A DNA stretch of 64,000 nt, from the NCBI GenBank assembly GCA_963930645.1, contig OZ005661.1:200535120-200599119 (forward strand). The letters run 5' to 3'. Of the stretch, positions 34,975 through 49,197 are shown in pieces. Position 1 is the first letter of the stretch; every line of letters starts with the position of its first letter. The translations under genes were made by a program, and so were the position numbers. The notes under the pieces are model-generated. The model was not told the DNA's origin. It saw only the letters and a program-made list of their open reading frames with translations, and did no database searches. The DNA is from Salticus scenicus. Lineage: Eukaryota; Arthropoda; Arachnida; Araneae; Salticidae.

Positions 34975-35633
34975 ACTCCATCTTAACTTAAATACTTAGA
35001 TTACTAAGAGAACACAAGACTTTAAATAACAATAACTAAAGTTTATTTGAGCAGATTAATGGGAGGGCGGCCTGGTAAATTTATATAGCTCAGCCAGCGT
35101 TTTACTTAATCAAAATATATGAATCAACAAATTAAGTAGATAACTTTAAATATCTCACCTCAGCAGATAGTCGAAAGGTGTAGAGACGGTCACACTCGTA
35201 CTCCAACTACGGCTTCACTATGGGACAGAGGATTCCCTTCTATCCCAGCTTGAACTTCCGAAAACTAGTGGACACTCACCAACACTCAACACTACTTAAC
35301 TTCACACAACTAAATCTCCTCTACTCCACTTTCGATATTCACCAAAATAAGAATCAGCACACTCGCTATAATAGCCTCCAACAACCACTATACGATCCTC
35401 CAACATCCTCCTTTCACTACATTTCAATACGTACTTTTAAAAATCACTTCTGATTTAACTAATATTCAAAATCTAAGTCTTTTAATGCAGCACCCTGCCG
35501 ACACAAAACTAGCTCGACCTCAACTGTCACCGAGTCACTGGCGACGGAGTGATTTTAACCGTCCCCACTTCCTACTTTGCTGGACCCAGCTTAATTGAAA
35601 CAACTGTGGTGACGTTCTAACGTCTCAACCTCA
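34953..35633 (-). repeat. element 1 5-prime LTR
   Basis: Same 681-bp unit as at 31,082-31,762. In minus orientation it is followed directly by the primer-binding site at 34,951. Confidence 0.85.
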
Positions 35634-36680
35634 CAACCTTCCGCCACGGGTTATATACGCGAAATTACGGTATCTGTTTTTTGAGTTTCACATGTTTATT
35701 TTGTTGCAATACGTCATGCACTGCCATGCTGAAGAACAATTCCTTTTTGACATTTTACCTGGTCCTCGATTTTTAAGTAATTCTCACAATCGTTTTAGGG
35801 TTTCATGATAAGGAGATACATTAATCTTTGCACCTTTCGGCAAAAAAATCTGTTTGCATCAAACATTCTCTGTCGAAAAACAGTAACTCTTTTCCAGCAG
35901 GTGAAAAATCTGAAACTTTGTACATTACTGTTTTATTACATATTTCATACAACTTACGGTAAGTTTCAGCGTTGTTACACCTCCCTCCCCAAAATAAAAA
36001 TACCACTGTGCATATTTCTAAATTGAAAGCCCTGTGCAGCTACCGAAACTCCTTTATATGACTTTTATCTGACGCTATGTATCGATACAGATGTGACGAC
36101 TGAAATGTTGCGACAAAGTTTCATCATTTCTTAAGAAGGAGTGAAACTTAATTTTTTGACTGGCTCACGTATAAGATTAATTTTTACCAGTTTTCTCTTT
36201 CTAATCATAAACAAAATGTTTTTTAAGGTGTCATCAAGGAGGGGAAATACATTAAACTTAAAACGATCTATGAATTATGTATGGTTGTAAACTGTTTGTA
36301 ATCTAGACGATGATTCTCCATTTTTCTGTTATGTTATGAATGAGATTGTGATTAAATCAGAAAAATGATGAATACAAATTAAAAGAATGACACTAAACAT
36401 ATGGATACGCAGTAATATTATGCTTAAATCAAAAGAAATGACGAATGCACATTGAAAGAATGACACTAAAAAAACGGGATATGGATCTTTATCTGCGCCT
36501 GTTTCATCTGTCGGTGGAACTTGTATTGTCTTAAATCATTCCCTCAAAGAAAAGAGTTGTCTTTTTGCTTCTAAGAGCGACGCATAGATAAAATTTAAAT
36601 TATTCAAACTGTTAAAAAAAAAGAAACATACAGGGGTGTTTTAAACATCTTTCTAAAAGTCCTAAGTCCATTTGTGTTAA
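35634..36680. other. intergenic upstream of gene 2
   Basis: AT-rich. Short direct repeats ('gaatgacactaaa' near 36,385 and 36,457) but no gene. TATAAATA at 36,682 is only 20 bp before the ATG of gene 2. Confidence 0.5.
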
Positions 36681-36701
36681 GTATAAATAGGAGCTGGGAA
36701 C

Positions 36702-36756
36702 ATGAAGCTCGTCTTTTATCTCGTTATGCTGTTGGTTTCACTGAACTACCTCAGTA
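36702..36756 (+). CDS. gene 2 exon 1 (signal peptide)
   Basis: ATG at 36,702 preceded by GGGAAC (GAAC also precedes the gene 1 ATG), 18 codons plus one base, then GTGAGT. Hydrophobic core VFYLVMLLVSL. TATAAATA at 36,682-36,689 is too close to act as the TATA box for a transcript containing this ATG, so the real promoter or leader exon is unresolved. Confidence 0.65.
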
Positions 36757-39700
36757 GTGAGTTGTATCGTTTTATTCAACCTTTTGTACTAAATTGCATT
36801 TACATTATGTTAAAAGTCACTTGAAAATGCCATTTAGGGATCACGGTAATGGAATAATTTTGTGAATTACTCTTACCAGCCACAGACATTTTTATGCTAT
36901 ATATATATATCTGTTTCTGTATAATTTATAAGAAACTATAGCAATTTTAACGTTAATCTGATGCATCGATACTTTTTGTGCAGCCCTATAAACTAATGGC
37001 CTCTTCCCACCTGACGTCAGAGGTCACATGATAGAGGAAAAACAAATAGCAGACGAAGTCTTGTTTATCTATAGCGATTGCTGAAAAAACATATTTTTTA
37101 TTCTTATTTTTGATCAATCGTATTTAATCTCAGTTATTTTTTTATACATCATCATTTTTAATCCATTTTATATCATTATTCATCATCTTTTGTTTGCCGT
37201 ATACATTTACAATCATCATTTAGTTTATGTTTGTTATTGATGTTCATGAAGAACATGTTAAATACTCTCATTATTGGTACTTAAATCAGTGACAGCGCAA
37301 TATCGTACTGCGTAAATCCATTTAGAACAGTAACTAAGTTAATTAACTTGTAACACCTTTATGCAATTAAATTAAATGAAAACATTTCAAAATTTCAAAT
37401 TATAATCCATAAACATTCCACAAGAACAAGCTATCATTCATTATTAGATCAGTTAATGTAACAGTTACACTAGAACATACAAAAATCGATTCTTACAGTT
37501 GAAAATAAATAAACACATAAAGTGTTTTTAAAAAATTATTAAATTTACAAATACAACTATTCTACTGTTTACAAATGCACAATATTACTTTTATTACATT
37601 TTATATTAAATATTAACATTTTTGTTCTTAAGAACAATATTTAATTGAATTCGATTCTCAGAATTCGATTATTCGTATACCTCTATCACATGATTGAGCA
37701 GACGAAACTGGAAAGAGTCCATTGCTGACTCTACGCCTACCATTTTCTACAGAAAACATGTTTTCTAGTATTCCAGTATGTATTCTAGTATTAGTTATGT
37801 ATTCTAGCATTATTGTATTAATTCCATTATGTCGAATTTAGCTAGATAATATAAATGGTCCGAAATTCTTTTGGTTTATATCCAAGTCACAAACTGTATT
37901 GACACACTCTCTCCCTCTCTCTCTCAGTCACACACACAAATAAATAAATAAAAAACCTGTTAATTTTATGCAGTTCATAAATATTTGTGTCAAATTTGAT
38001 TTCAATTGGATCATTCAATAACATGTCAGAATTAATTTTCACTTTCCTCTAAATTAATTTATGTTAGTGCAATGCATGTCTATTATATCTATCTATATAT
38101 ATATTAGAAACTACAGCTGTCGCTGAAAATTAAATTATCGCATTTACGATGTAAGTTTTCATATATATATATACACACATATATTTGTGTGCCAGTTTAC
38201 ATCAATTTAGCTGAATCCAGTGTTTCTAGGGAAATAATGTTATACTTCTTATACTTCACCACTTTAGAAGAATTTTCTAAAAAATGACGAAATTAGCCTA
38301 AAAAGTTCTAAAACTATTGATTCAGCTGAATTCAGCAAGTATTTCGTACAGCGAACTAGGTGTACTTGGTTTAGCATGAATTTTTTGTGAAACACAGAGC
38401 TTCAGTTTTGACAGTGTATATAAGTGTGCAGGAAATGCATTAATTTGTTCTAGAAAGTAGTTATGCTAGACTAATTTCATTAAGTTCAAACGTTTACGAA
38501 ATTGATACTCAATGGAATATGGAATATATGGAAACGTAATGATTAAAAATATGAAATTGAATCAAATTAATAACTGAACCAAACTGAGTGAATTAAGTCG
38601 TCAATATTATTAAGAAAGTGTTCAGCAATTATACTTTTAATTTTTAATATCATGATTATACATTTTACAATGTTGTGTTAAAATTACATCCAAGGAAAAA
38701 CTTAAACTTATCGGACTATACAACATAAGCCTGGCAGTAAATTTTCCGCTGGTGTCAAAATTTCAATTTCTTTTTATGTAATTTACGTGAATAATATGTA
38801 AGAATTTCCTTTTCACAGTATATATTTAGCATACTATCACTAATCCTTCCTATTGTGCAAAAACAACTAAACCAAGATTCATTTAAATTAAAATTCAATT
38901 TCAGTTTTTGTGCTTCAGTGAATAACTAAAACGATACCCATAGTTTCACCAAATTTGAAAGTGTTTTAAAAAACATATCAATTAAAGTCGTAAATCTATC
39001 CCATTTTCACTTGAATCTAGAAACATAAAACACGTCTATTGCATTGTGACATCTACTTCAAGGGCGAGTTAATTCTTTTTACCCAATCTGCTTGGTTTAA
39101 AACCATTTAAGTTAAATCATTACTTTTATTTGTTATTTTACATCATATATTTTTTTACATAACCACGTTTTGCAAAGTATAAAGATAATAAAGAAGGTTT
39201 TAAATAAATACCTATCGCATCAAAATGCAATCAATTATTTTTCTGATCCGTGTATTAAATGAAGGTTAAATGGGGGTAAGTGTAAAAATGCAATGGCATA
39301 CTTCGATTTTTTAGTTGTTATTACACTCACATTTCTGAAAATGTTTAGGCATAAACTACAACTAAACTATCTTTGACAACTACTACAACTGCTATTTTTC
39401 ACAACTACTACAACTACTATCTTTGACAAAATAAGATAATTTTTAATTTAACAATGTGCCACTTAATGAAAAATACGGAAGTTGTATGTTCGTGCTTCCA
39501 TCACCCAATGGCTTGGGACAAGGGTCACCTCGGCCTATCATAACCATAAAAGTTACATTAAGAGGTATTTTATTCTTTTACCATATAGGGAAATTTTCAG
39601 GGGAATATGGGTTTATATGAATTTTTAAATTATTTCAAATCTCGTTACAGAATCGGAATTTTACTGCACGCTTCCAATTAGCACTTTACATCTTAAACGA

Positions 39701-41159
39701 TTCAACAATCGAACAAAATCATCGAACAATTCAAGATATCAGGTTTCATTAGAAATTGAAAAGAAAAACTGAATATAAAAGTAAAAGATATATAAATGAT
39801 ACACTTGAAATTCGAACAAGTATAAATACCATGCTTATACTCCCTCGAGAAACAAAAGTCCTCTTTTAAGTATAACCTCGAGGGAAAACATAAATGACAC
39901 ATGTGAATTCCTTCGAACAAGTATAAATACCATGAACAAACTCACTCGAAAAGCAAAAGTCCTAGGTGAAGTGTAACATCGAGTGAAAAACCGAAAAGTT
40001 TCAGAACTAGAGAAAATAAGAAGTTATATTTAAAATCTACAAACAAATCTTAGTTTCGTACCGAAAACTGTGAACTTGACAAAGACGGAAACTGCGAAGC
40101 TCCGAAATTTTAAAGGGGCATTCAGTCGAAATACACTACTGGCCATTAAAATTGTAAAATTAGGAAAGAATGAAAGTAACAGAATGATATTTATTCAACA
40201 CATACTTTATAGCAAAAAGAACATTAAATTAAAATCTCATGAAATTTTACGGTATATATCCGGAGAAATCAATACATAAAGCTGCGACCTCTGGCAGCAA
40301 TAACAGCATAAACATTGAATCCAACATCAATTGGAGGACAAGTGCGAGTACAGATCTCCACGCAGATTCAACAGGATGTCAATGATGACCGGATTAGTGG
40401 CGTCACAGTCTCTTGGAAACATTTAACAAACGTTTTTAGTTGCGCTAGTTCAGAAAAATGCGCTGCGTAGAGCAACAGCCAAGCCCATTCTGTATCAAGG
40501 AATGTCCAAATAACACAGGCAACATGTGGTCCCGCATTTCCAAGCTTAAATATTGCGTTACAGTAGCCACGAATATAAGAAAAAGTAGCAAAAGCTACTC
40601 ATGGGCATGTAACACTAAATATTTTTTATTTATTTGGTAACATTTGTGAGTTCAAGAGGGTTTTTTCACACACACACACACAAAAAAATAGAACTTTTGC
40701 AATGTGGGTTAAATAATTAGATCTCCAAATTAAATACGTGGCACGGGAAAAACCCTTTATGAAATTTCAACTATGGAAAATATCTAAAATCTAGCTCATT
40801 CTTTCGCTGATAATTTGCTTAACTCCTACTATGTTCAAATAATTTATGAAAGAAACTATTGAAAAACTTCCATTTTTGAAAAAAGGAGTTTTTTTTTTTT
40901 TTTTTTTTAAAGCTTAAGGTCCTTTTTTAAGCTCCCATTAACGTTATTTCCCGAAAATTCTAGATGAAATGAGTGAAGAACAAGAAGTACTATTTCATCA
41001 ATATATCAAAGAAAGATAGAGAAGGCTTCAGGGACGACAGAATAGTAACATATTAGCAAGATCGTTATTGAATGCTGCATACAAAATTCCCTCCTATCAA
41101 GGGATTTTCTACGAAAAGTTTTTTTACATTTTAATCCTGCCTTAGACGCGCACACACAC

Positions 41160-41195
<36 letters not shown>

Positions 41196-44100
41196 GAGAA
41201 AAGTGCATTTGTCAGGTATAGCAAAGTGCTACAATTAAAACTCGCACTTTGCGGGTAAAATGTGAATGTGCTGTTTTAGGAATCAAGTCGACTAGTAGAG
41301 TTTGTTCTCATCCTAAATTGAAATTGTAATTCACGATATGCAAATATTTTGGAAAGTAAGATAGATAAAAGGAGAAGGAAGATTGTTTCGGGGTTAGTTA
41401 GTTGGAAGGGTGTTAGTTGAAGAGTTAGTTGGAAGGAGAGTAAGTTAGTGAGTTGGAGGAGTGAGTTGTAGCGGATATAGTTGGATGTAAGTCGAGTAGA
41501 TAGCTGTGTCAGGGAATCCTCCTGCTATCGAAAGGTTACTGAGCCGCGAGGGTGATTGAAGTTAAATGTAGTAGTTAAAATTATTTTTGGTTAATTAAGT
41601 AAATTTAAGGTATTTAAGAAGGCTGCCCATTTAAACGTATAAAGATATTAAATCCAATCAAAGTCCAACGCCCGCCTTTTTGTTTAAGCTCAAATAAAAG
41701 CTCCAATTATTTTATATATCTTACTCTGTCATTTCTTCATAGACTTCATTAAGTATTTCAGTTAAAGCTTCAAGTTAAAGTTAAGTTAAATGAGGATGGC
41801 GAAGTCGAATTCTCCACATTGGCGCCCAACTTTGCTCGAATCCCCCCCCCCGAGCAAGTCTTTTTTGATGGCACCACTAGCGTGCTGCAATTTTTTGAGC
41901 AGATTGAATTTTTTTCCATTTTCATAAAATCGAGGTTGAAAAAAAATATTCTTAGTTAGCCTATTCCTTAGAAGGAGAACCGAGACAGTGGCATAGGTTA
42001 ATCACCTGCCATTCGCTTGGCTCAAATCCAACCTATGAGGACTTAAAAAGTTGGATTATTAGTCTTTTTGCCACTCGGGATGACAGACTAAGAATGCAAC
42101 ATGACCGTTCCCTACCCCCTCACGAGCGTCAGTGGGAAGCAGTAATAAAACCAGTGGAAAAAACACCACAAGTTATTCAGTCGCAAGAAGCAAGCTCTAA
42201 TTATTTAAACCAGCCTAACACTGGAGATGAAAACTGTATTTTTAGTGACAAAAGTCAAACGCAAGTTAAAATAAGTGTAGTTGCTGAAACCATTCAACCG
42301 AGTGAAAGTGTAAAACCAGTAAATGATGCGGTTAATCCTGGTAAACCGCCTTTAGATGTGAGCTGTGCATCTATACAGCCGACACAGTCAAATATTTCAA
42401 ATCCGAACGTGAACTTAAATTGTCAAAATAACACGCCGCTAAAAGTAAAAGAAAATAAAATTAAGATAACTGTAGTTGCTGAAACCGTTCAACCGAGTGA
42501 AAGTATAAAATCATTAGATGTTGCGGCTAATCCTTCCACCAATGCCTCAGATTTAAGTTCTAAAACAGTCAAGTCGCCCGATTCGTTTATTTTCACAGAA
42601 AATATGGTAAAAGAAAATGCGAACTTCCACTTAAATGGTCAAAATGACACGCCGCCTAAAGTAAACGAGAAAGAGGTTATTTTAACGAATGTAATTTCAA
42701 AAGGGCAATTGACCTCTTGTGAGGTTTCAACACCGTCTACCAGCCCTGCATTCGACAGTATGGAGCGAAAGCAACCCCCTCCTGGAACTATGAACAGTGA
42801 AAAGGCTCCGGGTGTAACATCCCCCTCCTGAGAGTGACCAGGCATCAGGTTCGAACACTGCTCAGGACAGCAACCTTGCAACGTCTGACCTGCATCGACA
42901 AGCAACAACTCCACAGGCCTGTCTGAACCGCATCTCCGATTTTGCTGATATCAAGGAATCAATCTGTCAGGTGCTATGGTTTTATATTTTTTCATTGTAA
43001 ACTGTATTTCTATCACAGCAATTATGAAATTTTCGACACGTAGAACTTTCATTTGGACTTTCAGCCATGATCTCAAAGAGATGAACTTTTTAAAATATCA
43101 CAAGTCAAAATTTAAACTTTTAGCATGAACTTTCAAACTCCTGAAATTTCATGTATTTACATGTCATAAATTTTTTTCTGTTATATAATATATTCATGTA
43201 TGTACGTTAATGTTTTTTTTTTATTCCTAGCCAACGACGGCAGTTTTTGGTAAAAACCTTTTTGAACATTCGTATATAAACTTTCCCTCTCTTTAGTTTT
43301 GTGAATGATCTATATATCTGTACTGAAATGTTTTCTGTTTTAGCCATCACCTGCAGCGATTAGTACGATAAAATTATTCCTTACCTTTGTATATAGATTT
43401 TCTCTCTAGTTTTTGAAATGATGTATATGTATATACTATAATGCTTTTTTATTTCCTAGCCAACGCCGGCAGTTTTGAAAAAACTTTTTTTCAACATTTG
43501 TATATATTCATTATTTATATTTCTCTAAATGTCTTATAAATTGTATAACATGAAATTTTTAAGTGTATAAACATTCTTTTCTGTAGTTTTGTAAATGTAA
43601 TGTAAATGTGTATGTACGTGAATTTTTTTCTTTCTCAGCGATCAACTGCAGTTTTGCAAAATTTTGTATCCTTATCTATGTTTTTCTAAATGTCGTAAAT
43701 TGTATAAAATGAATATTTCTTATTTTTAACTCTTGAATTTTCACTAAGAGTTCTATGTATGTATATATTAGTATGGGGTAAAAAGAGAATTTTTTTAAGC
43801 TATTTTGCATGTAAATTCGCGTTTAACGACTAACCTTATTAATCAACTAACAATTTAGTTTTCCCGTATGCAAATAGCTAGCTGGAATATTGCTGTCTAT
43901 ACAATTACTGTCATTTATTTATCTACAAACTGTAGTGTACCTTCTTTTTGATTGATACCGTAAAATGAGTTTTTGTATTGTAGAAGTTATCTGATGACTC
44001 TAAATCCAAAGTACAATCTGTTTTCAACAAATGTTACTTTTCCAATGAAGACTGATAATTTTTGGAACTGTGCCAGTGTTTTTCTTTGCTGAAAGTCGAA

Positions 44101-46387
44101 GATGCTTTTTTGGGAGCGTGCCAACAGAGTATCTCTTTCAAGATTCATCTGACGGTGGAAAACTGGAATTCTTTTTTTTCTGATTCCCTTTCAAGTATTT
44201 TTCCTAGCTGATGATCTGGGTCAAGACTGACCTGCAGATGGATAAAGAAATAACAAGTTTTTTGTCAATAAAATTATGTTACAAGTTAAATGGAACAATG
44301 ATCGCACTTTCTGTTTACGCGATCCCTTTTGTACTAAAATTTTTTAATTAATGCCATTTTTCTCCTTTCCATGTAAGGAAAGATGACTGTATTTCCCCGC
44401 TGTAAATACGTTGGACTTTAAATAAGTTTAAACTAAGTTAGGGCATGGAGTTTCTGCCATAAAGCACCTCAGATAGAGCTAAAAAAGTATTTTTATCATA
44501 AATCCTTCCTGAGTGGGCAGTTTTAAGCTCGTCCGTCTTACTTTTTTTTTCCTTATTACATTTTAAATGCAAATAGTTATTCTTGGGCAGTTTACTTTAA
44601 GTTTCCCCCCTCTTTTTTTCTTTTTCTAAAGTATTATGTAGTTGAAATTTAAGCAGTAAGTCACTGCAACTAATTTTTATTTGCATAGTAATACATTAAA
44701 ATTTTCACGGGTAAAAACCCGTTGGGGACTTTTACGTAAATTTTTTTTCTTTTGGGAAGGAACTGTCAGGTATAGCAAAGTGCTACAATTAAAACTCGCA
44801 CTTTGCGGGTAAAATGTGAATGTACTGTTTTAGGATTCAAGTCGACTAGTAGAGTTAGTTCTCATCCTAAATTGAAATTGTAATTCACGATATGCAAATA
44901 TTTTGGAAAGTAAGATAGATAAAAGGAGAAGGAAGATTGTTTCGGGGTTAGTTAGTTGGAAGGGTGTTAGTTGGAGAGTTAGTCGGAAGGAGAGTAAGTT
45001 AGTGAGTTGGAGGAGTGAGTTGTAGCGGATATAGTTGGATGTAAGTCGAGTAGATAGCTGTGTCAGGGAATCCTCCTGCTATCGAAAGGTTACTGAGCCG
45101 CGAGGGTGATTGAAGTTAAATGTAGTAGTTAAAATTATTTTTGGTTAATTAAGTAAATTTAAGGTATTTAAGAAGGCTGCCCATTTAAACGTATAAAGAT
45201 ATTAAATCCAATCAAAGTCCAACGCCCGCCTTTTTGTTTAAGCTCAAATAAAAGCTCCAATTATTTTATATATCTGACTCTGTCATTTCTTCATAGACTT
45301 CATTAAGTATTTCAGTTACAGCTTCAAGTTAACGTTAAGTTAAATGAGGATGGCGAAGTCTAATTCTCCACACATTTACCTATCATGAGTTGAAATTTGG
45401 AAAATTTGCAGCTCGTGAAAATTCATAATGTTAACGCAAAGTAGCCTGAAAATCTCATTTTAATTATCAGGAAAAATATAATAGATTTTCATTAAACATA
45501 GCTAAGAATCCCCCCAGATTAAACTCGCATTGAAAATAAAGAAATTGCACTGGAATTGATCTCAACATTTACAAGCTTCCGCGTCAAACCAAAACAGGCA
45601 TATCGATGGCCAAAAACTTTAAACTTATAATATTCCCTTTTTTTTGCTCGGGGGTTAAAAAAAATAGAGAGATGTTTGTTTTGATTTATATTCCTCCCAG
45701 TATTTATGCAAATCTATCATTAAAAGTTTTCTTGTCTTCAAAATGGATGTAAGAGAAATTCTACAAAACTCAGTTTTGCCTCACCATCTGCTATTTTTTT
45801 TTTAAAGGTGATCCAATCAAATCGGATTTTCATAAGTTCTTTTTGATGAAATACGTTCATTTAAACCATAATTCTATTCTAGTGTATCAAGAATACTATC
45901 TCATTTACAATGCACTATTTATATTATGAAAAATTGTAGTTTATTTATGTAAAAGTACAAACTTTATATTCACGAAAAATATCTATTTTCAGATGCCGGC
46001 TTGCTTATTTCGAATTCAAGTAAGTAAATTAGAAATATTTTTAAAAACTAAATGATTAGACAGTAATATGAACATGTATCTAAATTATAATTTCGTCGAA
46101 TACACTAATTAGGTATAATTTCAAAAATCTATATATTATTTTTAATGGCTTTGAAGTCTATAAAAACGAATAATAGTTACATGAGAATACAAGCAAAAGA
46201 GAAAGCCTTCAAAAAATCTCATGTGGAAACAGACACTGTCATAGACATTGTGAAATTTCTGTCCAAATAGAGTTCTTGCTTTCCTGCGAGTGCCTGTCTT
46301 TAACAAGAAAGAAAATCCATACGTTTACCAACACTGCATACCCATTAGACTGTAACATTGATGAATACTACCCCATGATAAACATTC

Positions 46388-46421
<34 letters not shown>

Positions 46422-48836
46422 TAATCACATTTTGCTAACAGGCTACGCTTGCATCGCTGGTTACTATATTTGAAAGATTTTTCAAGATAATTGAATCACT
46501 GTTTATTTTTTTTTTTTATATCACATTATTAAAAAAAAAAAAAAATTACCTATATTGAAATCGCCCGAAACCTTGCTTCGAGTACCTGCCGTCGGCAATG
46601 CATCGAGCCCAGGTTACCACTGCCTGTAGAAAGGTCTATTTCGGGTATTTATAGGCGAAAAGTAGATTTGCTATTATTTAGGAACTAAAATTTCAAAGAA
46701 GACTGTATCTGAATGTCTATTAAATATTTTAGTTTCATTGTTCAGTAGCAAAATTTCATTATTTGCGTGAATATATACATATATATATATTCTTTTTTTT
46801 TCTGTCAAAAACAATGAATTGGAAAACTTTTTTGGCAACAATTTAAATTAAAACTAATATTTAATTGGCTAATTTTCATGCTATAATATAAAAATTATTT
46901 TCATATTTTAATTAATTACAAAAAATCTACCGACTAAACTACAGACCAACGTAAGAAATCCTTCATACTTACATTCAAATGAAAAGATTACTTTTTTTTA
47001 ACGTGACACAGAAACACTATGGCAAAATAAAATTTCAATGAAAAAGAACTTCTAATTAAAAAAAAAAACTAATCAAAAATCCGAAAATCGGGCTTCGAAG
47101 TGCATCAGACGAGGTCATTAAGAACCACCATTTAAATTTGTGTAGCTCTGCGATCAGCCGTTTTTCTCGGACAAACATACACAATGACACACGCACACAC
47201 ACAATCATCTTATTTTTCTAAAAAACTTCTTATAATTGAAAAGAAAGAAAGAAAGAAAGAAATGTATTAAGAAAAGAATATTAAGGATTTATTTTTTTAA
47301 AAAATTAAAAAATTCTCTAGGGGTGCCATACGTTAAAATAAATGCAAGCTGCAAATTTCTATACAAATATATATTTATTTAGTATAGATACTGTCGTTAT
47401 TTGTTAGACTGTTCAGCGGTCTAAATCATATTGTTCATTGTGTATCCCCATAATTCATTTGTATGCATCCGATGAACAGTGACAGATCAACACCTGATTG
47501 CTAGTGATCAGCCGCACATCATCCTTTACGTCAGCCAAGTTTTCATAAAACAGATTCAAGATTATCACACTTCCTTGTAAACGAACAACCACCATAACTT
47601 TAAAAAAAGTCTAATCGCTTCATTTCATTCAAAGATCTTTCAATTTAATAAATTTCATTACAATTTCAGAAACACGTTCAGTAATTTATGATAGAGCAGC
47701 CCTGATTTGCTCAGTAAGTAATTAAATGTAGTTACAATTAGAATCACGTTTATTTTACTGACAACAGTCGTGGTGCAGTAATCCAAATGATTTAGATTAC
47801 TTTTACGCAAAGTATAATTCAATCAACATTTAATGAAATATTAAAGTCACTTTCAATTACATTATACAAAAGTATAGAACGTCTATAAATTAACTTTCAC
47901 TATTTGGAGATACCTAAAACAAATCGAATGAACCAAATGAAGCTAAATTTCCTTTTCAGAATGTGAAAGACATGTAAAAATGGTTTTCTCTGAAAAAAAA
48001 AAAATCATTATTAAATATCGCCAACAGATATATTTGTCGCTGATCTAATGTATAGATATAAACTTCTATAAACTAAGTAAAGTATGCAATTCTCTAGTGT
48101 TTATGTATTTTACAGATGTTTAAAATGAAATAAGTCAATGTTTTTAAATAAATGCACTGAAAATGGATCTTGTGGAGTTTTATTTAAGTTCGGATAAAAA
48201 TACATTTGAAAATTTTGAGTTCACGTCATCGAAAAATGTGTATGAAGTGGTCTAACATGCAAGAAAAGCATCACATCTCTGTCTCAAAATTGATCCACAT
48301 TAGAGGCAAATTTATCAGGTTTATTGTAGTTTAATTAATACTTCATCATTGATTTATCTCAATTTTTTTGTTTTGAGCTGTGTTACTTTTCTTGCTGGGG
48401 TGTAAAGCATACTTAAATCGAATGAAGTAGAATAACTCAATCACATCAATTGAGCAGCTATAATCGCATAAAGTAACCTTGGCACTACATCACTTTGTGT
48501 TTAATTTATATTTTTCGTAGTTCAAAAATCAATGCTTAGCTATTGACTAGAATTTTTCCAAGGAAATGTCTATTTAAACATTACATTTACAAATATACAG
48601 CTTTTAATTTTTTTCTAATGACTTTTGTCATTTGAAACTTAGCTTTCCTCATTTGAATTTTTCGTATACCTGGTCGCGTTAAAAAGATTATGCTTTTTAA
48701 ATATAGTGCTACTTGTATATTATATGGCATAGAAAGTAGCTCATTGGGAATTATTTTGTAACTGGCAGTATAAAGCAAGTTAGGTGGAAGTATAATACAA
48801 AGATCTGATAAAAAATTTAAACACCCCTGTACTGAA

Positions 48837-48875
<39 letters not shown>

Positions 48876-49161
48876 ACACTCCCTCGAGAAAATAACATAT
48901 GTTCTTTTTAATATGCTTTGTGATCGTTAAGAATAGTGTAATAAGCAAAAGAGGTGATGCGAGAGACAATAAGCTATCATTCGGATCAGCATTTTATCTG
49001 AATTACTCTGTTCAGATTTTCCAAATGTTTAAAAATATTTTTGGAATAGAAATAAAATGGAGCTATACTTCATTGGCACAACTGTTTCTAAATATGTTTT
49101 CAGTGATTATTTTTCTAAAGCTCAAAAATGCATGTTGAAAAATCTGTCTACTTTTCTTTTT

Positions 49162-49197
<36 letters not shown>

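Larger units (their letters stand above)
31082..35633 (-). mobile_element. gag-only LTR retrotransposon, element 1
   Basis: Two 681-bp LTRs (31,082-31,762 and 34,953-35,633) differ at only about eight positions. In minus orientation they start TGAGGTTGAG and end CTCCACA. The primer-binding site TGGCGCCCAAACC follows the 5-prime LTR by one base and fits tRNA-Lys. A purine tract (aggaggggg) precedes the 3-prime LTR. The internal region has one long gag-like frame and about 1.1 kb of non-coding sequence, with no protease, reverse transcriptase, RNase H or integrase. It must be mobilised in trans. No target duplication is visible. The similar LTRs mean a recent insertion. Confidence 0.85.
41210..45372 (+). 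mobile_element. gag-only LTR retrotransposon, element 2
   Basis: Two 609-bp LTRs (41,210-41,818 and 44,764-45,372), TGTCAGG...TCCACA, differ at about nine positions. The flanks carry a 4-bp target duplication, CATT. The primer-binding site TGGCGCCCAACTTTGCTCGA follows by one base and fits tRNA-Lys. The internal 2.9 kb has a decayed gag and no pol. Before the 3-prime LTR stands AACCCGTTGGGGA and a purine tract, as in element 1, although the LTRs of the two elements do not resemble each other. It sits in the gene 2 intron in the same orientation as the gene. Confidence 0.85.

Noticed and set aside
37633..37674. Candidate 42-nt gene 2 exon after ttgttcttaag
   Set aside because: Phase fits, but the donor gtatac is poor and the peptide is not similar to gene 1.
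39656..39730. Candidate gene 2 exon after ctcgttacag (open in phase 1, contains Phe-Tyr-Cys)
   Set aside because: No acceptable donor site; the open frame ends at gtttca.
46276..46473. 65-codon frame containing a poly-Phe run
   Set aside because: Runs through a poly(T) tract; no splice or start evidence.
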